Shown here: positions 56,913 through 63,967 of the stretch, piece after piece
Position numbering within the stretch: the stretch's first letter is position 1
Layout: every line of letters begins with the position of its first letter
Source: Pelomonas caseinilytica
GTDB taxonomy: Bacteria > Pseudomonadota > Gammaproteobacteria > Burkholderiales > Burkholderiaceae_C
Direction: 5' to 3'
DNA: 64,000 bases
Assembly (NCBI RefSeq): GCF_021353235.1
Contig: NZ_JAJTWT010000006.1
Span: 124,001 to 188,000 of the forward strand
Notes under the pieces: model-generated
What the model was told of the DNA's origin: nothing
The model's input: only the letters and a program-made list of their open reading frames with translations
Databases searched by the model: none
Position numbers and translations under genes: made by a program

Positions 56913-57551
56913 TCAGAGGGGTTGAAGCAGGAGTTGCAGGCCCAGGGTCGCCATCAGCAGCGCGACCCCGGTGTCGATGATCTGCCAGGTGCGGGCATGG
57001 CGCAGCCGCGGCGCCGCCGCCGCCGCGCCGAAGCCCAGCAGGCCGAACCACATCACCGACGCGAGGCCGGCGCCGATCGCGAATGCCGCGCGCAGCTGGG
57101 GCGGCTGGCGAGCCCCCAGGCCGCCGAGCAGCACGACGGTGTCCAGGTAGACGTGGGGGTTGAGGTAGGTGAAGGCGAAGGCGGCCGACAAGGTGGCGCC
57201 GAGGGTGGCGGGGTGGCTGCCCGCCTGCAGTCCGGCCGAGGGCCGCCAGGCCCGCCGCGCGGCCAGCACGGCATAGGCCAGCAGGAAGGCTGCGCCGCCG
57301 AAGCGGAAGACCTGGAGCAGCATCGGGCTTGCCTGGATCAGGGTGCCGAGCCCGAAGACGCCCAGGGCGATCAGCAGCCAGTCCGACAGCGTGCACACGG
57401 CGACGACGGCGCCCACGTGCTCGCGCCGCAGGCCCTGGCGCAGCACCAGGGCGTTCTGCGCGCCGATGGCCAGGATCAGGCCCGCACCCATGGCCCAGCC
57501 TTGGGCGAACACGGCGGTCGCGGCAGGGGAGGCCAGGGCGGAGGCAGGCAT
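56913..57551 (-). CDS. argO: LysE/ArgO-family amino acid exporter
   Basis: A 212-residue membrane protein. LysE-family marks: LILAIGAQNALVLRQGLRRE, then FAFTYLNPHVYLDTVVLLGG, and six hydrophobic helices ending LLMATLGLQLLLQPL. ArgO exports arginine (and canavanine) and is controlled by ArgP. The ATG at 57551 follows CGGAGAATCGCCC; an earlier ATG (57593) would add 14 residues with no ribosome-binding site. It is divergent from an ArgP-type LysR gene, the classic arrangement, so arginine or lysine export is likely. Confidence 0.92.
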   Translation of the reverse strand: MPASALASPAATAVFAQGWAMGAGLILAIGAQNALVLRQGLRREHVGAVVAVCTLSDWLLIALGVFGLGTLIQASPMLLQVFRFGGAAFLLAYAVLAARRAWRPSAGLQAGSHPATLGATLSAAFAFTYLNPHVYLDTVVLLGGLGARQPPQLRAAFAIGAGLASVMWFGLLGFGAAAAAPRLRHARTWQIIDTGVALLMATLGLQLLLQPL

Positions 57552-57624
57552 CGGGCGATTCTCCGCAGGGCGAGCCGTTTCAAGAAGGGCCATTCATATT
57601 CTTCGCCATACATTAGCGGTGCTT

Positions 57625-58530
57625 ATGAACGAATACGACCCCGCTGCGCTCGACTGCCTCGCCGCCCTGGCCGACGAGCAGGGCTTCGAGCGCGCCGCGC
57701 AGCGGCTGTCCATCACCCAGAGCGCCGTTTCCCAGCGGCTGCGGGCGCTGGAAACCCAGGTCGGCCAGCCGCTGGTGGTGCGCTCCCGTCCCTTGCGCCT
57801 GACGGAGGCGGGCAAGGTGCTGCTGCGCTTCGCCCGCCAGCTGCAGGCGCTGCGGGTGGACGTGGCGCGGGAGCTGGGCGAGAGGGTGTCGCCGCAGTCG
57901 CGGCTGGCCATCGCCGTCAACGCCGACAGCCTGGCGACCTGGGTGCTGCCGGCGCTGGACGGTCTCGTGCAACAGGGACTGCGCGAGGGCTACGGGCTGG
58001 AGCTGGTGGTGGACGACCAGGACTTCACCCACGACAGCCTGCGCCAGGGCGCGGTGCTGGGTTGCGTCTCGACGGTGGCGGAGGCCCTGCAGGGGTGCCG
58101 TGTGCAGGCGCTGGGCGTGATGCGCTATGTGGCCGTGGCCAGCCCGGGCTTCCAGGCGGCTTATCTGCGGGAGGGACTGCATGCCGGCAATTTCGCCGAT
58201 ACGCCCTTCCTCGTCTTCAACCGCAAGGACGACAGCCAGGTGCAGTGGGTGTCACAGGCCTTCGGGGTGCGCGCGCCGCGCTTGCGCGAGCGCTTCGTGC
58301 CGTCGAGCGAAGCCTATGTGCGCGCCGCCGTGATGGGCTGGGGTGTGGGTGTGGCGCCGGAGATCCAGCTGCGGCCTTTCGTGGAGGCGGGACAGCTCGT
58401 CGTGCTCAGGCCGGAGGTGGGGGTGGACGTGGCGCTCTACTGGCACCAGTGGCAACTGCAGGGGCGCGGGGCGCTGCTCGACCAGATCGGCCAGGCCCTG
58501 GCCGAAGGTGCGCGGCGGGCGCTCGGCTGA
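57625..58530 (+). CDS. argP: ArgP (IciA)-type LysR regulator
   Basis: A 301-residue LysR-type regulator. HTH at about residues 5-65 (EQGFERAAQRLSITQSAVSQ, RLRALETQVGQPLVVRSRPL). The effector domain contains LAIAVNADSLATWVLPAL and the VDDQDFTHDSLRQGAVLGCV stretch characteristic of ArgP, which senses lysine or arginine and activates argO. The 73-bp region shared with the divergent argO gene is AT-rich (CATTCATATTCTTCGCCATA), as expected for an ArgP site. ATG at 57625. Confidence 0.95.
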   Translation: MNEYDPAALDCLAALADEQGFERAAQRLSITQSAVSQRLRALETQVGQPLVVRSRPLRLTEAGKVLLRFARQLQALRVDVARELGERVSPQSRLAIAVNADSLATWVLPALDGLVQQGLREGYGLELVVDDQDFTHDSLRQGAVLGCVSTVAEALQGCRVQALGVMRYVAVASPGFQAAYLREGLHAGNFADTPFLVFNRKDDSQVQWVSQAFGVRAPRLRERFVPSSEAYVRAAVMGWGVGVAPEIQLRPFVEAGQLVVLRPEVGVDVALYWHQWQLQGRGALLDQIGQALAEGARRALG

Positions 58531-58710
58531 TCAGCGGGCGACGGGGGCGGCCGGGGCGGACGCGGCGGCGTCGGGAGCGCTGACTTGGGCCAGCATCAGC
58601 GAAGCGGCGCCGTGGTCGCCGGTCTGCACGGCCTGGGCCATCCACAGCGTGCCCGCCACGACGAGGCCGATCAGGCCATTGGCGATCCATTTCAGTACTG
58701 CTGAGGTCAT
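58531..58710 (-). CDS. Small single-helix membrane protein
   Basis: A 59-residue protein: MTSAVLKWIANGLIGLVVAG and a following TLWMAQ form one membrane or signal helix, then a Ser/Ala/Pro-rich tail (SAPDAAASAPAAPVAR). Its stop touches the argP stop on the other strand. The ATG at 58710 is favoured over one 15 codons upstream because the extra residues are Pro-rich and off-pattern. No recognised family. Confidence 0.55.
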   Translation of the reverse strand: MTSAVLKWIANGLIGLVVAGTLWMAQAVQTGDHGAASLMLAQVSAPDAAASAPAAPVAR

Positions 58711-59002
58711 GCGGGAAAGCCCGGGGGGGTCAGGGAGGGCGCAGCTTAAGCTCAACCGGACCGATTTGGATCAATAGACCTGGGGGGATGGCTCTGGATT
58801 TGCAATCGCACAACGCTCCCGCGCTGATGCGAATCAGCCACAAACCCCGATGCCTACTGGGGAAACGGCCCACCCTGGATGTGTGGTAATGCCAGCCGGG
58901 GCAATATTTACTCACAGTCGGGGGGTTCTCTTGTCATATGAATCCCTCACACTGGCCACGTTGCCGATGAGGTTATCGGCGCCAAGCCAGAGAGGTTCCG
59001 CC
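58711..59002. other. 292-bp region without a gene, with hairpin and operator-like site
   Basis: AT-richer than its surroundings. It contains a GCTGAT-GCGA-ATCAGC hairpin with a GNRA-type tetraloop (58823-58838), an AGCTTAAGCT palindrome (58743-58752), and a 15/19 match (58897-58915) to the palindrome at 50845-50863. No open frame of note. Confidence 0.5.
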
Positions 59003-59224
59003 ATGCGATTCGTACCAGCGCTGCGTTTCTTCCGCCGTGACGCCGCTGTGCGCGGCGAACCTGATCCCGCCGACCTCGGCACCGCCTTCGGCCTGGACGC
59101 CTGCCTCGATGGCGGCGCCGTCAGCGAATACCGCAGCCAGCCGGCCAGCGATTTCCTCGAGTCGCAGTCGCCGCGCGGGGCCCAGGATTCGCCGTTGAGC
59201 TGGCTGTCGCGCCGTACCGCCTGA
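59003..59224 (+). CDS. Small hypothetical protein (73 residues)
   Basis: Begins MRFVPALRFFRRDAAVRGEP and ends SPLSWLSRRTA. It has a basic N-terminus, an acidic middle (EPDPADLGTAFGLDACLDGG) and no membrane helix. AGAGAGG lies 7 bp before the ATG. I recognise no family. It is convergent with pssA, 7 bp apart. A long AT-richer leader upstream (58711-59002) suggests regulated expression. Confidence 0.6.
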   Translation: MRFVPALRFFRRDAAVRGEPDPADLGTAFGLDACLDGGAVSEYRSQPASDFLESQSPRGAQDSPLSWLSRRTA

Positions 59225-59231
59225 ACGCGGC

Positions 59232-59852
59232 TCAGAGCTTGGGGATACGGATCCGGCTCACCATCAGCGAGCCCGAGACGGCGAACAGCAGCACCAGCGG
59301 GTGCAGGCGAAAGCCGCCCAGCCACCACACGCCGCCCCACAGCGCCTCGCCGATGGCGCCCTGGGCGGCGGCCACCCACAGCACGGCCACGAGCAGCATC
59401 GACGTCGGGATGGGCGTGCCCTCGAAGTAGGCCACCTTGCCGGTGCCGCCGCTGAGCTTCTCGGCCGTCACGTTGTAGCGGGCCAGCCGGCTGACGCCGC
59501 AGGCCACGAAGAAGACCAGGACGATGCGGTCGTAGAGGCCCTGCATGCCGCAGCCGTAGGCGATGGCCGCCGGCGCCACGCCGAAGGAAATGACGTCGGC
59601 CAGCGAGTCCAGCTCGCGGCCCAGGGCCGAGCTTTTCTGCCGCCAGCGGGCGATGCGCCCGTCCAGCACGTCGAAGGCCAGGGCCAGCGGAATGAGGGCG
59701 CAGGCGTACTGCAGGTGGCGGGTGTCGCCGCCCCGCAGGAAGCTCATCACCGAGAACAACGCGCCCATGCCGGCGCAGGCGTTGCCCAGGGTGAACCAGT
59801 CGGCGAGATGGAACTCGCGGATCATCGAGAACGGTTTGGGCTTGTTGTCCAT
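59232..59852 (-). CDS. pssA: CDP-diacylglycerol-serine O-phosphatidyltransferase
   Basis: A 206-residue membrane enzyme of the CDP-alcohol phosphatidyltransferase family. The catalytic motif D-G-x2-A-R-x8-G-x3-D-x3-D is present as DGRIARWRQKSSALGRELDS followed by LAD (about residues 63-85). Five or so membrane helices surround it (LADWFTLGNACAGMGALFSV at the start). The length and first helix fit the Bacillus-type PssA that makes phosphatidylserine, precursor of phosphatidylethanolamine. It lies 6 bp after the nucleotidyltransferase gene of the HPr-rel-A cluster, so a housekeeping lipid gene may be driven partly by that operon. Confidence 0.93.
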   Translation of the reverse strand: MDNKPKPFSMIREFHLADWFTLGNACAGMGALFSVMSFLRGGDTRHLQYACALIPLALAFDVLDGRIARWRQKSSALGRELDSLADVISFGVAPAAIAYGCGMQGLYDRIVLVFFVACGVSRLARYNVTAEKLSGGTGKVAYFEGTPIPTSMLLVAVLWVAAAQGAIGEALWGGVWWLGGFRLHPLVLLFAVSGSLMVSRIRIPKL

Positions 59853-59858
59853 GCGGGC

Positions 59859-60974
59859 TCAGGGCTGGGCGGCCGGGTCGGCCTCGTCCTGCTGGTCCCT
59901 GCCCGGCGGCGGCCGGCTCACGGCCTTGACGATCAGGTGGGGCAGCAGCAGGTGCAGGGGCATTCTCAGGTAATGGCTGCGCACGTAGAGCATGAATTCG
60001 GCAAGCCGTGTACCCGGTGCCGTCGAGCCGCGGTGGGCGCTGGTCAGCGCACGCTGCAGCACGGCGTCCATCAGGCGCTGCGCCAGGCGGCCGGGGCGCG
60101 AGGGGCAGCGCGCCAGCACGTCGTCGGGCACGGGCGTGTGCAGCCAGCGCCGGCACTGGGTCAGCGCGTAGAACAGCGGCCGGCCCAGGTTCAGCAGGGC
60201 GGCGCGCGCCAGCAGGGCCTCCCAGAAGCCGGCCTCGCGGCCATGCAGGCGCAGCAGGCTGTCCAGGTCGGCGAGGTCGCGCAGGCCATGGCCCCACTCG
60301 CCTTCGTGCATCAGGTGAGTGGCGCTGTGCAGCACCTGGTCGACGGGGGCCGGCACGCTGAAGCGCGGGAATTCCGGCACCGGCTGCGCCGCGGCCAGCA
60401 GCGGGCCGCACGGCGTCTTGATGCGGGCCGTGAGCGGCAGGATGTTGTGGTGCAGGTCGAGGTTGGTCTGCCGGCGCAGGTGGACCATGGGCGGCAGCTC
60501 GTGCATCCATTGGCGGTAGTAACGCTCGTCGTAGGCGGTGCCCGCGGCGCTGACCCAGCCACCCAGCATGAGGGCCGCCTCGGCCTCGTCGAGCTGGTCG
60601 CGCGGCACCAGGAGGTCGATGTCCGAGAACAACCGGCCGGGGGCCGGCGGCAGCTCGCCGGCCACGTAGGCGGCGCCCTTGAGCAGCAGCACCGGCCCGC
60701 GCAGGGCGGCCAGGTCGCGGCTCAGCAGGACCAGCTCCCAGCGCACCGCGCGGCGCTGCTGGTCCGACACGGCCAGCAGCGCCCCCATGTGCCGGCGCAC
60801 CGGCAGGGGCAGGGCGGCCTCGATGCCGGCCTGCCGTGCCAGCGCCGCCAGCCGCCCCAGCACGCCGGCTGAAAGCGCCTGGCGCATCAGCAGGTCCCAG
60901 GTGGCGTCGTCGAACGCGGCCATGCGGGCCGGTTCGCGCAGCGCCAGCAGCAGGGCCTGCCAGTGGGGCGTCAT
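59859..60974 (-). CDS. Nucleotidyltransferase of the HPr-rel-A cluster (NTP_transf_5-like)
   Basis: A 371-residue protein. A nucleotidyltransferase core is visible as GPVLLLKGAAYVAGEL, then GRLFSDIDLLVPRDQLDEAE with the metal-binding DIDLL motif (about residues 117-121) and HHNILPLTARI. The group (NTP_transf_5, PF14907) is found beside HprK-related kinases and PqqD-like proteins, and near exosortase or polysaccharide loci. It could transfer a nucleotide to a protein or sugar; the acceptor is unknown. Its ATG overlaps the kinase stop by 4 bp (60971-60974). Confidence 0.9.
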   Translation of the reverse strand: MTPHWQALLLALREPARMAAFDDATWDLLMRQALSAGVLGRLAALARQAGIEAALPLPVRRHMGALLAVSDQQRRAVRWELVLLSRDLAALRGPVLLLKGAAYVAGELPPAPGRLFSDIDLLVPRDQLDEAEAALMLGGWVSAAGTAYDERYYRQWMHELPPMVHLRRQTNLDLHHNILPLTARIKTPCGPLLAAAQPVPEFPRFSVPAPVDQVLHSATHLMHEGEWGHGLRDLADLDSLLRLHGREAGFWEALLARAALLNLGRPLFYALTQCRRWLHTPVPDDVLARCPSRPGRLAQRLMDAVLQRALTSAHRGSTAPGTRLAEFMLYVRSHYLRMPLHLLLPHLIVKAVSRPPPGRDQQDEADPAAQP

Positions 60975-61876
60975 GAGCGCAGGCCCTCCAGGGCGGCAAG
61001 GCCGTCGGGCAGGTCGGAGTAGCCGAAGTCCCAGCACTGGCAGCCATCGATGAGGGCGGCGGTCAGTTCGAAGCCCAGACGGCCGAGCAGGCTGTAGTTG
61101 AAGGCGTGGGACGCCAGGCGCTCGAAGGCCTCGCCCTTGGGAACGGGCGTCAGCCGCGTGGCGGCGCCGGCGCTCCAGTGCGGGAAAAGCAGCTGGGTCG
61201 GCCGCACCGGGATCAGCCGCCCCGCCACGCTGGCTGGCGAGGCCCGCAGGTGCGAGACCGTGCCCTTGTGCGTGTCCCGCGCGGCCTCGCCCAGGACGGC
61301 CTGGGGCGAGAACGCGCGGATGATGTCGATGGATCGGTTCTTGAGGCTGACGGGCCGGGCGAGCGGCACGGCCAGGCCGTTGTCGCGGTCGATCATGGCC
61401 ATCTCGTCGGACAGCAGCCGCCAGCCCGACAGCATCAGCGCGGCCGTCAGCGTGCTCTTGCCCGCGCCGGGGTCGCCCGGCATGACCAGGCACTCGCCGT
61501 TCTTCTCCAGCACGGCGGCGTGGAAGAGCAGGTGATGGTTGGCCTGGCTGGCCAGGCACCAGTTCATGCCCCATTCCAGCAGCGCGAAGGCGTGGTCGGC
61601 GGGCAGGGGCAGGAAGGGGCTGTGCTGGTCGAGCCGGAACTCCACCTGTGGGCGCCACCAGCGGCGCGGCCCGCGCACCGGCCGCACGTGGACGTGGAAG
61701 TCGGCGATGCCCCCCGGCGCCTCCACCTCGAAGTCGGCATACAGGGTGGCCAGGCCGTCAGCCACGGGAGCGCAGCGGCTGTGGATGCGGTAGGCGAAGG
61801 GGCCGGTCCGCAGGGTCAGGCCCTCGCGCAGGCGGCGCAGCAGCTCGGGCCGCTCGAGGCTGCCGACGGTCAGCAT
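60971..61876 (-). CDS. HprK-related kinase A
   Basis: A 301-residue protein related to the C-terminal kinase domain of HPr kinase/phosphorylase. The P-loop reads GDPGAGKST (134-142), with SDE (156-158) as the Walker-B-like site and HAAVLEKNGE before the loop. No PTS HPr gene is nearby, and the N-terminal 110 residues do not resemble canonical HprK. NCBI protein families name this type as part of the HPr-rel-A system, which has no assigned function. It overlaps the PqqD-like gene by 7 bp and the nucleotidyltransferase gene by 4 bp, so all three are coupled. Confidence 0.92.
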   Translation of the reverse strand: MLTVGSLERPELLRRLREGLTLRTGPFAYRIHSRCAPVADGLATLYADFEVEAPGGIADFHVHVRPVRGPRRWWRPQVEFRLDQHSPFLPLPADHAFALLEWGMNWCLASQANHHLLFHAAVLEKNGECLVMPGDPGAGKSTLTAALMLSGWRLLSDEMAMIDRDNGLAVPLARPVSLKNRSIDIIRAFSPQAVLGEAARDTHKGTVSHLRASPASVAGRLIPVRPTQLLFPHWSAGAATRLTPVPKGEAFERLASHAFNYSLLGRLGFELTAALIDGCQCWDFGYSDLPDGLAALEGLRS

Positions 61877-62145
61877 GGCTCGACGAGCAGCAGCCGCTCG
61901 AGCTGCTCCAGGGCGTCGCGGGCGCTGTCCTCGTCGGCCTCCATCAGGGTGGCCAGTTCCTCCAGCGTCGCTGGCGGCTGCTGCCCCAGCCGTCGCAGCG
62001 CCGGCACCAGCCAGGCAGCCAGGCGATGGGTGTCGTTGGACAGGGCGTGGTGGACGAGGCAGTCGTCGCCCCAGACGTGGATGGACAGGTCGGCCCCGTG
62101 GGTGAGCGTCCAGCGGGGCGGGGACGAGGAGGGGGGCCGGGTCAC
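61870..62145 (-). CDS. PqqD-like protein of the HPr-rel-A system
   Basis: A 91-residue protein from the GTG at 62145. The body (HVWGDDCLVHHALSNDTHRL, then a winged-helix-like end LATLMEADEDSARDALEQLE) is of the PqqD-related type that, in PQQ and other RiPP pathways, binds precursor peptides. A GTG at 62202 would give 110 residues, but the extra 19 codons run through a perfect hairpin (62168-62197), so I prefer the shorter form. No strong ribosome-binding site is seen for either. It most likely presents a peptide or protein to the kinase or nucleotidyltransferase. Confidence 0.78.
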   Translation of the reverse strand: MTRPPSSSPPRWTLTHGADLSIHVWGDDCLVHHALSNDTHRLAAWLVPALRRLGQQPPATLEELATLMEADEDSARDALEQLERLLLVEPC

Positions 62146-62167
62146 GGAAGCGGTCGGGACTGAAATG

Positions 62168-62197
62168 ACTTCGGGCGTCGCAGTGGACGCCCGAAGT
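62168..62197 (-). terminator. Strong hairpin between the Tat-signal protein gene and the PqqD-like gene
   Basis: ACTTCGGGCGTC and GACGCCCGAAGT pair perfectly over 12 bp around a 6-nt loop. It begins 23 nt after the stop of the upstream gene and is followed by CATTTCAG on the minus strand. It could partly terminate transcription or protect the 3' end of the upstream mRNA. Confidence 0.75.
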
Positions 62198-62219
62198 GTC
62201 ACATCGACTGCGCCGGTGC

Positions 62220-62948
62220 TCAGGAGTACAGGCTCTGGAAGTAGGCCAGCACCTGGTTGTCGTCCCAGTACACGCTGCCGTTGACCTGGTACTTGCCACC
62301 CAGGGGGCAGACCGCGTTGAACATCTTGATGGCCTGCGCCACGGTGATGGGGTAGTCGGTGCCGACGCTCAGGGCATTCAGGATGGTGGCGACGGTGGCG
62401 CGGCCCAGGGCGTAGATCATGGTGTCGTTCAGGCCGCCCGGCGTGTTCAGCACCTGGAGCATCGACGCCTTGGACGAGCAGGTGGAGAAGACGGGGTCGC
62501 GAGAGCCGTAGACGTTGCAGTTGGACGACTCGGACTTGTAGCGGAAGGCGTCCACGAGCGCCTGGCCGCCGCTCGTGAAGCCGCCGAAGACGGTGCCCTT
62601 GGTATTGTTGGCGAAGCTGCAGTTGCCGGCGGGCATCACGCCCTTGACGGTGCCGGCCGGCCAGCTCGCCGCGTTCTTCCAGTAGCCGGGCGACTTGCCG
62701 ATGGTCTTGCAGTCCACCTTGCCGGGGCGGGGCGAGGCATTGCCGGACATCTGCCCCGAAACGGTGCAGTTATAGGCCTGGGAGGCCAGGGCCGGTTTGC
62801 TCAGCAGGCTGCCCAGCACGACGGGCGCCGCCGCGCCCGCCTTGGCGAATTGCCGGCGAGACGCCACCACCCGGCCCGACGCGGCAGGCGGTGCGGACGG
62901 GCCGGCAGGCCCGCCCAGTTCGGGATCGGAGGGAGTGCGCTCATTCAT
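62220..62948 (-). CDS. Tat-signal, cysteine-rich exported protein (candidate HPr-rel-A substrate)
   Basis: A 242-residue protein. SRRQFAK (30-36) fits the twin-arginine consensus SRRxFxK, followed by a hydrophobic stretch AAAPVVLGSLLSKPALA with a likely cut before SQAYN. The mature part has six cysteines (61, 80, 110, 144, 157, 214) and the block CKTIGKSPGYWKN, which I associate with HPr-rel-A neighbourhoods but cannot check. Tat export implies folding, cofactor loading or modification in the cytoplasm before transport. The ATG at 62948 is preceded by AGGGTTCC. It heads the cluster; the PqqD-like gene follows after a strong hairpin. Confidence 0.85.
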   Translation of the reverse strand: MNERTPSDPELGGPAGPSAPPAASGRVVASRRQFAKAGAAAPVVLGSLLSKPALASQAYNCTVSGQMSGNASPRPGKVDCKTIGKSPGYWKNAASWPAGTVKGVMPAGNCSFANNTKGTVFGGFTSGGQALVDAFRYKSESSNCNVYGSRDPVFSTCSSKASMLQVLNTPGGLNDTMIYALGRATVATILNALSVGTDYPITVAQAIKMFNAVCPLGGKYQVNGSVYWDDNQVLAYFQSLYS

Positions 62949-63094
62949 TTTTGGAACCCTGCTTGGCCTGCGCAACACCGGTTGCATGGCTTGGACGGCC
63001 GCGATGCTAGTGCAGGCATGTGAGCCGTCTAAGACAGTGTTTCACAGAAGCCGGGCAGGTCGGTAGGCCTCATCCCCCCTCGAACGGGTGGCGC

Positions 63095-63967
63095 TCAGCC
63101 TGCCGACGACGACTTGTTGAATGTGTCACAGGCCTTCAGGTCGCCGGCTTCCAGCCCCCTTTTGAACCAGCCGACCCGCTGGGCGCTGCTGCCGTGGGTG
63201 AAGCTTTCGGGCACCACGGTGCCGCGGGCGCGCTTCTGCAGGGTGTCATCCCCGATCTGGGTGGCGGCATTGAGGGCCTCCTCCACGTCGCCCTGCTCCA
63301 GCCAGCCCTTGCCGCGCTGCGACAGGTTGGCCCAGACGCCGGCGAAGCAGTCGGCCTGCAGCTCCAGCCGCACGCTCATGGCGTTGGCCTCGCGCTGCGA
63401 CACCCGCCCCCGGGCGGCGTCGAGCTTGTCGGTGGTGCCCATCAGGTTCTGGAGATGGTGGCCGACCTCGTGGGCGATGACATAAGCCTGGGCGAAGTCG
63501 CCCGGCGCGCCCAGTCGCTCGCGCAGCGTGTCGTAGAAGCCCAGGTCGATGTAGACCTTGCGGTCCGCCGGACAGTAGAAAGGCCCCATGGCGGCTTCGC
63601 CCGCGCCGCAGGCGGTGGGGTAGCGGCCCCGGTAGATGATCAGCTTGGGCGCAGGGTAGGCCTGGCCGGTGCGCTGGAAATAGGCGCTCCACACGTCTTC
63701 GGTGTCGGCCAGCACCGTGCTGACGAAGCGCGCCTCGGGGTCCTGGGGATGGGTCTGGGCCGGCGTGGGCGCCTGCGCCGGGCCGCCGCCGCCGTCCAGT
63801 AGCCCCAGCACCGCCAGGGGGTTGACGCCGAAGATCCAGGAGGCCAGCAGGGCGATGACGACGCCGCCCAGGCTGAGTCCGCGCCCGCCGATGGGCAGGC
63901 CGCCGCCGCCGCTGCTGCCGCGCACGTCTTCCACGTTCTCGCTCTCCCGCTGGCCTTCCCACTTCAT
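63095..63967 (-). CDS. Neutral zinc metallopeptidase (YpfJ-like)
   Basis: A 290-residue protein of the putative neutral zinc metallopeptidase family (PF04228). Head MKWEGQRESENVEDVRG is the family N-terminus, followed by a Gly-rich linker and one membrane helix (LGGVVIALLASWIFGVN). The zinc motif HEVGHH lies at about residues 166-171, and LELQADCFAGVW further on carries the likely third ligand Glu. The end SSAQRVGWFKRGLEAGD is conserved in the family. Function is not established. It is the most upstream minus-strand gene here, 146 bp before the Tat-signal protein gene. Confidence 0.94.
   Translation of the reverse strand: MKWEGQRESENVEDVRGSSGGGGLPIGGRGLSLGGVVIALLASWIFGVNPLAVLGLLDGGGGPAQAPTPAQTHPQDPEARFVSTVLADTEDVWSAYFQRTGQAYPAPKLIIYRGRYPTACGAGEAAMGPFYCPADRKVYIDLGFYDTLRERLGAPGDFAQAYVIAHEVGHHLQNLMGTTDKLDAARGRVSQREANAMSVRLELQADCFAGVWANLSQRGKGWLEQGDVEEALNAATQIGDDTLQKRARGTVVPESFTHGSSAQRVGWFKRGLEAGDLKACDTFNKSSSAG

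Noticed and set aside
58950-58970. Sigma-54 promoter (TGGCC..TTGC) before the 73-residue gene
   Set aside because: The spacing between GG and GC is 7 rather than the required 10 bases.
61870-62202. Longer start (GTG at 62202) for the PqqD-like gene
   Set aside because: The extra codons cross a perfect 12-bp-arm hairpin and exceed the usual length of PqqD-like proteins; kept as an alternative only.
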